A stretch of DNA of 64,000 nt, from assembly GCF_964204645.1 (NCBI RefSeq), contig NC_134027.1, positions 15,924,485 through 15,988,484 of the forward strand, read 5' to 3'. The position numbers and the translations under genes are program-made. Shown piece by piece: positions 57,007-64,000 of this stretch (positions within the stretch are counted from its first letter, which is position 1; every line of letters begins with the position of its first letter). The DNA is from Tubulanus polymorphus (lineage: Eukaryota > Nemertea > Palaeonemertea > Tubulaniformes > Tubulanidae). The notes under the pieces were generated by a model that did no database searches, had not been told where the DNA came from, and saw only the letters and a list, made by a program, of their open reading frames with translations.

Positions 57007-57458
57007 ATGGTTTCTGCAGTTATAACTATTATAGGATCGGCAATTGTTAACGCTTACGTATTTACTGGTTATGTATTTACTCGCTAAGCATTTACTGGTG
57101 GTGGTTATTTATTTAAACATATTGATAAAAATAGGTCATTAACAGAACAAAAAAGACATAACTTAGCATTAGAGAAATATAATAAAGCAGCAGAAGAATA
57201 TAGAGAAAAGAGGCAAACTATATGGATTATATTAACAAGGAATTATATGATCAGAAGATTTCACATAGAGATTTTCAATCAGTCGATGATGCAATGAGTT
57301 TATATAACGCGGTAACAAATAAAGAAAAACTACATCTACATAAACCTACAATATCAGATTATTATACCCCAAGTAAAGAACAACAGAAATATGAAAGAAT
57401 ATGGATTTTAGGTGGAACTGTTATTGTTATATTTGTAGCATATATATTTACTAATTAG
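57007..57458 (+). pseudogene. Membrane-anchored Polinton protein with charged helix, broken
   Basis: The ATG at 57007 follows TTTTGCTAAATAA. An N-terminal hydrophobic segment (VSAVITIIGSAIVNAYVF) is followed by TAA at 57085-57087, then GGGYLFKHIDK and a charged helix (KRHNLALEKYNKAAEEYREK). A frame change near 57215 leads into HRDFQSVDDAMSLY and DYYTPSKEQQKYER and a C-terminal hydrophobic segment (IWILGGTVIVIFVAYIF). This order is seen in Polinton/adintovirus membrane proteins. The 57222 frame could be read alone, but the upstream part fits one gene. Confidence 0.6.
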
Positions 57459-57460
57459 TA

Positions 57461-57477
57461 ATTTTTTTTCTAAATAA
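57461..57477 (+). promoter_or_regulatory. TAAATG start motif
   Basis: ATTTTTTTTCTAAATAA abuts ATG 57478. Confidence 0.5.
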
Positions 57478-57903
57478 ATGGATGATAATATTGATATTAT
57501 TCCTCATGATATAAATAAAACTAAATTAAAAACATATTTAGAAAAACAAATATTAGAATTTGAAAATGATTTAAAAGTTAAAAAGAAAAAATATTTAAAA
57601 TCTTAAATTATATATTATTTGATTATAAGCGGCTGGTTACAATTAGTTCTGTAATAACATTTCTAGCAATATTCAGTCCATTAACACCTTTAGCTATATC
57701 AATTGGTGTATTACGATTAAGTTCAAGTGTATTAACCGGCATAAGTTCAAAATTAAATATAAAAGGTAATAAAGAAAAAATTAAAACTAATATAAAAGAA
57801 ATTAATAAATTAAAGAATACACTAGATTATATAATGAGTTTAAATGGTCATATAACAGTTGAAGAACAAGATAAATTATTAAAAGAATTAATAAATTATT
57901 AAT
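57478..57903 (+). pseudogene. Small Polinton membrane protein, frameshifted
   Basis: The ATG at 57478 starts an acidic/lysine-rich helix (TKLKTYLEKQILEFENDLK) ending at 57606. In another frame the DNA continues with a hydrophobic segment (SSVITFLAIFSPLTPLAISI) and a helical tail (INKLKNTLDYIMSLNGHI) to 57903. The frame change lies near 57600 in an A-rich run. About 140 residues. The family is unknown. Confidence 0.55.
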
Positions 57904-57918
57904 TTTTTAATTATATAA
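57904..57918 (+). promoter_or_regulatory. TATAAATG start motif
   Basis: TTTTTTAATTATATAA abuts ATG 57919. Confidence 0.55.
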
Positions 57919-59242
57919 ATGGTAGATAGTTTTCCAAAAGCTTTCCAATATAATAAATCAATTAAATATAATATTCCAGCAATAGATTTTAATAAAGATA
58001 TTACATACAGAAATGAAGTTTTAAATTCATTAATTGATTTATATATTTATGTTACTGAAAGTAATAATTTTCATGTAAAGATGGAAAATATATTTCATGT
58101 GTATACAATTCATTTCAAAAATTTAAATGAGGCAAAACAATGGTTATTAAAATCTAATATGAAGTATTGGCAGAACCAATTAAATTTTGCTGTCTATTGC
58201 GCAACAACAGGATGTGGAATAAGTTGGAATGACCATTTAAACAAACCAAGTTTACCATTGATGTTATCACTTTTTAGATTTCATACTTATTTTCAAATAA
58301 AATTAATATTAGATGAATTAGAATGTCCTTTACCAGGTTCAAAATATTTTAAAGAATTGAATAATAATATTAATTTTTCTAAGTTTTATAAAATATGTAA
58401 TGAATTTAATATTAATTCAAATAAAGATTTTAGAGCAAAAATTGGAACAATGGGTGGATTAGGAATATTATATACTAAAGAATTTGGAAAAAATAATGAC
58501 GAATTCAGATATAAGAACACTAAATTGGAATGAATTACCAAAATATTATAATAATATACAACAACAAAACAATAATGGTTGGGTTAATTTCATTTTAGAA
58601 AATAGTGAAGGTTTTACTAAAGCTGGAATACAAAGAATAAATCAATCTATTAGAACTTATTTGATATGTATTTTAGGCACTCAAGTTGAAAAAAGATCAC
58701 CAATAGTTGGAAATTTTAATACATCATTTGATACACAGAAACAATTCAAAGTTTTATTTGAAGATTCAATTCATAATGACAAAAATAGATCGATTCCAGA
58801 AAACATTGTAAGATATCAAAATTATTTAGATAAATCACATATTAGATTAAATTATTGTATAGGTCCTAATCTATTAATTATTTCTAATGATTTAGTATTA
58901 AAGATGGGAAATAAAATTGGTTACAATAATCTAATTAAAACTGCAACAATAAATAATTCATTTGGATTAAATGATATAAATAAAAAGATTATTACTGCTC
59001 CAAAATTAATGGAAGGTGAAAAAAATAAGAAACATATTCAATCAACAGAAACTAAAACTAAGAATATTAAATTAAATAATGATTCTAAACCGGATTATAA
59101 TACATCAGAAAATATTAAAACTGATAATATTCAACATGAAATAATTAAACTAAATGATGATAATAAATTCCATGAAAATACTAAATTAGCTTTAACTTGT
59201 ATAGGAATTGTAATCGGGGGAATATTATATTTTAAGTTTTAA
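57919..59242 (+). pseudogene. Conserved Polinton structural-type protein with C-terminal anchor, frameshifted
   Basis: The first frame (57919-58533) contains WQNQLNFAVYCATTGCGISW and NMKYWQ, blocks I associate with a conserved Polinton protein of unsettled role, and ends FRAKIGTMGGLGILYTKEFG. The second frame (58484-59242) continues with WVNFILENSEGFTKAGIQRI, an Asn/Lys-rich linker and a C-terminal hydrophobic segment (LALTCIGIVIGGILYF). The frames overlap near the GGAAAAAATAATG run at about 58484-58500. About 440 residues if one gene. Role in the virion is inference. Confidence 0.6.
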
Positions 59243-59258
59243 TTTTTTTATTATATAA
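59243..59258 (+). promoter_or_regulatory. TATAAATG start motif
   Basis: TTTTTTTATTATATAA abuts ATG 59259. Confidence 0.55.
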
Positions 59259-60719
59259 ATGGATGTAGAAGGTGGAGAAGATATTGGAATGGATAATTTT
59301 GATGAACCTGGCATAACTGATGAACAACAACCTGATTTTAGTGAAACAAGTTTTAATGACGGTAATGAGCCAGGACATAATAATAATTTAAATATACCTG
59401 ATTATATTAAAAACGCAGAATCACAATTAAATCCTGAACATTTAGACCCATATTTAGTAAAACAAGATTTAGATAATTTAAACAAATTACCTAAATTAGA
59501 ACATTTAATTGAAAATTCTAAACTTAATATAAATGATGAAGACGTTGGACCTTTAGCAGATCAATTAAAGTTTTTAGATAATGGTAAATGGTATTATCAT
59601 TTGAAAGGTGATTATTATAATGATATCACTTATAAAAATCAAAATATAATATTAGCAGAATCAACTTTGAGAAAATTAGATCCAGATAGAATTAAAAGAA
59701 TTAGTAAAAGTAATGTAATAACTGATGTTATAAAACAAGAATTAACTGATAATGATATAGACGTATTTAAACAAAGAATTAATGAATTATTTGAAATAAT
59801 CAAAAAGAAATCAGAAACAGAAACAACTTCTGAACAGAATATAACTTCCAAAACTAGTAAACTTAAATCAAATAAAGCTCCAATTGAAAAACTTTTACCG
59901 AATGGATTAATTGATGCAACAGATCAACAATTAGAAGATTTAAATATATTTTCTGATGAAGCAATTAGAGAAATTATTAGTATAAGAAATGAAGCTGATA
60001 AAATTGCGCATGATAAAAGTATAAGAGATTTTAAAATTAGAACTTTAGAAAAAGAAATAACTGATAAAAATAAAGAAATAGAACAATTAAAGACTGATTT
60101 AGATCATCAAGTAATTGATGAAATAGAATATAGGCAAAAAGAATTACGTTTAGAAAAAGAAATTGATTATTTAAAAGATAATTTAGAAGTACAAAAAGAA
60201 GAAATTAAATTATTATTAAAATCATATGATTATAATATTAATAGATTAAAAGTTATTTTTAAAGATTTGTTGATTAAACCAAATTCTGAAATATCATTAA
60301 AAGATAGAATAAAGTTATTATTTAAATTAGAGAAAATAACAATTCTTTCAATTCTAACAGCTCTAACTATGTTATTTACAACAATTGGTTTAGCAATATC
60401 AAATTCTTTGAAATCTACTCCTACTCCCAATAAACCGGATAAACCCCCGAATGATAATAATTCTATACAAGATAAAGTTAAAGATGGTTTAAAGAAATTA
60501 GCAAAATATTTATGGGAACTATCTAAAAAATATGCTGCAGCTTTACCAGGAATTATTGCATCAATTGTTGGTTTTATATTGAAATCTGCAGGAAACATTA
60601 TTAACTTTGCTGCTGAACATATTATTTTATTTTTAATTACAGTTGTAAGTGCTATTATTTTTGGGTTAGTGAATATGATATCAAAAAGATATCAAGAAAA
60701 AATAATAAAAAATAAATAA
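59259..60719 (+). CDS. Coiled-coil membrane protein of the Polinton (486 aa)
   Basis: Intact, among the longest open genes here. An acidic, Asn-rich N-terminus (about residues 1-60) is followed by mixed helical regions, a long coiled coil at roughly 230-340 (IRTLEKEITDKNKEIEQLK), a membrane segment around 362-385 (ILSILTALTMLFTTIGLAI), a Pro-rich linker, an amphipathic segment (YAAALPGIIASIVGFIL) and a C-terminal membrane segment (FLITVVSAIIFGLVNMI). Coiled-coil membrane proteins are common in Polintons; no enzyme motif is seen. The next gene follows after 20 bases. Confidence 0.7.
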   Translation: MDVEGGEDIGMDNFDEPGITDEQQPDFSETSFNDGNEPGHNNNLNIPDYIKNAESQLNPEHLDPYLVKQDLDNLNKLPKLEHLIENSKLNINDEDVGPLADQLKFLDNGKWYYHLKGDYYNDITYKNQNIILAESTLRKLDPDRIKRISKSNVITDVIKQELTDNDIDVFKQRINELFEIIKKKSETETTSEQNITSKTSKLKSNKAPIEKLLPNGLIDATDQQLEDLNIFSDEAIREIISIRNEADKIAHDKSIRDFKIRTLEKEITDKNKEIEQLKTDLDHQVIDEIEYRQKELRLEKEIDYLKDNLEVQKEEIKLLLKSYDYNINRLKVIFKDLLIKPNSEISLKDRIKLLFKLEKITILSILTALTMLFTTIGLAISNSLKSTPTPNKPDKPPNDNNSIQDKVKDGLKKLAKYLWELSKKYAAALPGIIASIVGFILKSAGNIINFAAEHIILFLITVVSAIIFGLVNMISKRYQEKIIKNK

Positions 60720-60721
60720 TT

Positions 60722-60739
60722 AATTTTTTTGTTAAATAA
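60722..60739 (+). promoter_or_regulatory. TAAATG start motif of the capsid gene
   Basis: AATTTTTTTGTTAAATAA abuts ATG 60740. Confidence 0.55.
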
Positions 60740-63299
60740 ATGAGTGGGAGTTATATAAGTCCTTCTAAGATTTCTAGAATATCTAATGCTATTAAAGCAG
60801 AAAGATCACATCATATAATTACTCATAATCCTTCAAATATTAATCCCGATGAAACTTTATATGTTAGAATTCCTAGATTAACACAAAATACTTTTTATGT
60901 TCCAAATAGTATTTATTTATCAGCCGATATAAAAGTAACCGGTAATAATAATAATTATGTTGTCGATAATGTTGGAAGATATTTGATTAAAAAATTAACT
61001 ATAAAGACTGGTCCCGAAACAGTTTTCTCATCAGATGATTATAATTTATTTGTGCATTATAAAGATTTATGGTTAACTAAAGAAAATAGAAATAATATGA
61101 TATTTCAAGGTATCCAATCAGAAAACCAAAATAAATTAAGATCTGAAGCCAATAATGCAGTAGTAACTAATGACGTAGATAATTTGATTAAAAAGATTTA
61201 TGGAAGCAAATATAAAATTCCATTAGATTTTGAATTGATAAATAATAATGCACCTTTATATAAATATGTAATTCAAGAAGATATTATATTTGAGATAACA
61301 TTTGCTCCTGTAAATGAAATTGTATTATCTAGCGTTGTTGCAAAAGGTAGAAAGTTTCTTTTGTCCAATGTCGTATAGCGCCGCCGCGGTCGAAAATCGA
61401 ACTAATCTGTCAAGTCGATAATTTTCTAAGTGAGAAGACGCCGCGTTCAGTTCGCAGTACACTGTACGTACAGTTTTTCGATACACTGCTGTTTCAACAA
61501 ATTTGTTTTGAAGTTGAAGTTCACAGCGCGCTATTCAGTTTTCAGAAGTAGAGGGCTAAAATAACATCATTCGTAAGATCTCAGATTGAATATTTTCATC
61601 AGATTCAGAGCTCAGTTCATTGTATAAAATGTGTTATTTCATGTATTAGACAGTTACTTCTATTACTCTGACAGGAGTTTTTATGTCATAATTTTTTTTT
61701 TTACCTCATGTGTAACTCAATAATAGCAGAGTTGATAGTTTAATTATCAATTATTAATTTATAAATAAATTAGTATTATTAATTTGATTAGTGGATTGAT
61801 TATTATTAAGAGGTATGACATTAAAAACATATATATAATGCAAAGATATGGATGTTATATATAATGCAAAGATATGGATGTTATAATGATAATGTATTTC
61901 TACTCGCATAGAAATGAGACTAAAGTTTTCCTGTTTGGATATTCTAAAAGCTTATAAGTCCTTTGCCAAGGATATGAATGGTTTGTGATGATATTATGTT
62001 TACTAAATTCATTTGTTGGTTGAACGATTTCAATTAATATCGCAATATTTAGCATTCGTGATATAATTAATATGATAAGAGATATGGCCATTTGTCTATT
62101 GTTCATGTTAGCAAAAGATTGCATTTGATATAGAAGGCTTTAAAATGTTTTGATGTATGGTTGAGATTTTCAAAATAAATGTTATGCTTACATGAGATAA
62201 TTGGAACTAGATGTTTTATTTCATTTTTATCAAGTATCGATGGATGAGAAGTCTTTCGACGATGTGCAGTTAGCCCATTAGAGTTTGCCTTAAAATACTT
62301 TACTCTCAGTCTAAACTGAATTTAATTCATACCGCCGTACAGTACCATAAAATTCACACTAAATCTTTAGCGTCATTGGAATAGGACGTCCCCTGTTTCA
62401 CATCCGGCAGGTGTGGTGCCGGTGGGTAAGTTTAATAAGGTACACCAAATCTATTAAAACGATCGCTATTTTAAAATCAAAACATCCCGAAGAAATTGGG
62501 GATTCGAACCTATCGGTTATATACTGGTACTCGGCGTCTTTCCGCTTAACAAAACATCGTCAATAACATTAGTTCTTATTATTGCTAAGAAGCGGCGCTA
62601 CTGGTACTGTCGATCGGACATTAGAAACTTTCTACCTTTTGCAGCGTTGTTAAAGATATGGGTTATAAATTATCGAATATATGTTTAGAATATAAGACAG
62701 TAACTAATGAAAATATTGCTAACACAATTCAAACTCAATACAATCAAGGATTTTCATTATTATATGATTATATTGATAAATCTAAAACTGTAACTATTAA
62801 TGCAAATGATGAAATAATCAATGATAATATTAACTTCCCAAGAAGATCTATTAAAGGTATATTAATATTTTTTACCATTGCAACATATTCTAATGGCGCA
62901 ATAAAGGTAGATAATTATTATAATCCTGAAATAACAAAAGTAGAAATAACTATCGAAGGAATAGCAAATAAAATATTTTGTCAAGGAATGAGAATGATAG
63001 ATCAATGGCCAGAAATTAGAAAACATTTTATGAATGAAAAAGTAAAATCATTTGAAAATTGTAATATTAATCAAATTGATTATTATGCCGGTAATAAATA
63101 TGCATTATGGTTAGATTTTAGAACAACAGAGGATAATTCATTACATGGTTCTGGGAAAAAACTACAGAACAATAAAGATGGAATACAATTATTCATGAAA
63201 ATGAAAAAAGGAAGCTTAAATTTTAAAATGCACATTTATATTATATCTGACGCACAATTAAATATTGTAAATTCACAATTAGATAGTATTCAATATTAG
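60740..63299 (+). pseudogene. Major capsid protein (double jelly-roll), interrupted by a MITE
   Basis: The N-terminal half (60740-61339) has LYVRIPRLTQNTFYVPNSIY, VGRYLIKKLTIKTGPE, DDYNLFVHYKDLW and IPLDFELINN, typical of the Polinton/adintovirus hexon-like MCP. The C-terminal half (62652-63299) has IFCQGMRMIDQWPEIRK and ends SQLDSIQY. A 1,303-bp insert with a 9-bp duplication separates them. Both halves are free of other stops and are in one frame once the insert and one duplication copy are discounted. Total about 415 residues. The adjacent frame shifts seen in other genes are absent here. Confidence 0.82.
61340..62642. mobile_element. MITE-like element in the capsid gene (1,303 bp)
   Basis: Inverted ends GCAAAAGGTAGAAAGTTTCT / AGAAACTTTCTACCTTTTGC are flanked by AGCGTTGTT (61331-61339 and 62643-62651). 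The 9-bp duplication suggests a Mutator-like element. The interior is host-like, with no transposase. Near 62490-62570 the minus strand contains a B-box word (GGTTCGAATCC), possibly a captured tRNA-derived piece. Confidence 0.88.
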
Positions 63300-63321
63300 A
63301 AATATAAAGTTAAAATTAAGG

Positions 63322-63329
63322 ATATATAA
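63322..63329 (+). promoter_or_regulatory. TATAAATG start motif of the integrase gene
   Basis: ATATATAA abuts ATG 63330, but without the long T-run seen elsewhere. Confidence 0.4.
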
Positions 63330-64000
63330 ATGGGTGGTAAAAAAACTCCTAATACTAAAGAACAATATTTAAGAAATTTATATTACAACCCTGAGAGTTC
63401 GGTTGCTTATTCTTCTAACAAAAATATATGGCGTCAAGTAAAACAAGATAAATTAGATAAGATAATCCCGCAAAATTTAGTTAAATATAAAGATATAAAT
63501 GAATTTATGTTAGAACAACCAACATACACAACACATAAAAAAATTGTTAGAAAATATAAAACTCGTAAAACTATGGTAAGTTATGTAGATCAACAGTGGC
63601 AAGGAGATTTAATTGATATGAAAAATGTTAAGAAGGATAATGATGATTATTGGTGGATATTGAATATAATTGATATTTTTAGTCGTTATGTATGGAGCTT
63701 CCCACTTTATAGAAAAGATGCTGTACAAACATCAAATGTTTTAAGAAAATTTCTTTCGGATGATAAACTAAAACCAGAAAAAATACAATTTGATGATGGA
63801 AAAGAATTTGATAATTCACTTGTTCGTGAACTCTTAGACGATCATAATATCAAATATTTTTCAACAAAATCGGATAAAAAAGCAGCAGTTGTTGAACGAT
63901 TTAATAGAACATTAAGAACAAGAATGTGGAAATATTTTACAGCAAATAATACTTTTAAATGGATTGATGTTTTACCAAAATTGATAGAAGGATATAATAA
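63330..64000 (+). CDS. Polinton DDE integrase (runs off the window)
   Basis: Retrovirus-like integrase (rve domain) that would join element ends to target DNA. QGDLIDMKN holds the first catalytic Asp, IDIFSRYVW follows, IQFDDGKEFDN holds the second Asp, and AAVVERFNRTLRTRMW the Glu, 33 residues after that Asp by my count. Further N-terminal is a YLRNLYYNPESSVAYSS segment typical of Polinton integrases. The C-terminal chromodomain-like part, if present, is outside the window. No stop is seen to 64000. The 6-bp duplications here are the expected product of this type of enzyme. Confidence 0.92.
   Translation, partial: MGGKKTPNTKEQYLRNLYYNPESSVAYSSNKNIWRQVKQDKLDKIIPQNLVKYKDINEFMLEQPTYTTHKKIVRKYKTRKTMVSYVDQQWQGDLIDMKNVKKDNDDYWWILNIIDIFSRYVWSFPLYRKDAVQTSNVLRKFLSDDKLKPEKIQFDDGKEFDNSLVRELLDDHNIKYFSTKSDKKAAVVERFNRTLRTRMWKYFTANNTFKWIDVLPKLIEGYN

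Larger units (their letters stand above)
43172..64000. mobile_element. Polinton (Maverick/adintovirus-like), left end to beyond the window
   Basis: The left end AGTAATAGGGGTTTAGTTG followed by GGTCGAACGGTCGAG matches the ends of E1 and E2. GGCGTG (43166-43171) is the expected 6-bp duplication, but the right end is outside the window. Contents: protein-primed PolB with intein, VLTF3-like factor, penton-like protein, small membrane proteins, MCP and DDE integrase. This combination defines Polintons. A packaging ATPase and protease are not seen and may lie to the right. Strongly AT-rich compared with the flank. Confidence 0.9.

Noticed and set aside
60230-60598. 122-codon frame antisense to the coiled-coil gene
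   Set aside because: A shadow of the intact 486-residue gene on the plus strand.
61380-62640. Intron in the capsid gene
   Set aside because: The interruption is bounded by inverted ends and a 9-bp direct duplication, not by GT...AG splice sites, so it is an inserted element.
43172-64000. Endogenous giant virus or virophage fragment
   Set aside because: The polymerase type with LPYGH end, the DDE integrase, the capsid pair and the terminal structure fit a Polinton better; no giant-virus core genes such as RNA polymerase are seen.

Overview
This window looks like AT-rich, gene-poor intergenic DNA from an animal nuclear genome, filled with mobile elements. The flanking DNA is rich in TAGGCCTA-type words, tRNA-derived SINE heads, CR1/jockey-like LINEs, BEL/Pao and Penelope-type remains. 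Together these suggest a marine invertebrate, perhaps an echinoderm or hemichordate; this is a weak inference. I see no convincing host protein-coding gene.

Layout. 1-13.9 kb: host DNA with dispersed and tandem repeats, a 288-bp piggyBac-like MITE (TTAA target), a 397-bp foldback element, a tRNA-derived SINE and telomere-like CCCTAA repeats. 13.94-18.43 kb: a 4.5-kb element (E1) with long inverted arms and a 6-bp duplication. 19.35-24.03 kb: a near full-length but broken LINE. 24-33 kb: LINE, Penelope-like and LTR-element debris. 33.16-34.13 kb: a decayed Polinton polymerase fragment on the minus strand. 34.50-42.90 kb: a BEL/Pao retrotransposon on the minus strand, complete with LTRs and a 5-bp duplication, itself carrying two MITEs. 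43.17 kb to the window end: a Polinton (Maverick/adintovirus-like element) that runs off the right edge.

The Polinton encodes a protein-primed family B DNA polymerase carrying an intein, a zinc-finger/VLTF3-like transcription factor, a penton-like minor capsid protein, several small membrane proteins, a coiled-coil membrane protein, a double-jelly-roll major capsid protein and a DDE integrase. Most genes start directly at a T-rich plus TA(T/A)AAATG motif, resembling poxvirus late promoters. A second 5.15-kb element (E2), a relative of E1, sits inside the polymerase gene with a 6-bp duplication. A 1.3-kb MITE with a 9-bp duplication sits inside the capsid gene.

The most interesting system is the E1/E2 family. 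These elements have Polinton-type ends (AG...CT, 6-bp duplications) and share leader DNA with the Polinton, but encode no polymerase, integrase or capsid. They carry a zinc-finger gene duplicated in the inverted arms, long arrays of a 24-bp iteron-like repeat, two small membrane-protein genes, and ends that are themselves 340-400 bp palindromes. They look like satellites that use Polinton machinery, one of which has disabled the polymerase of a Polinton.
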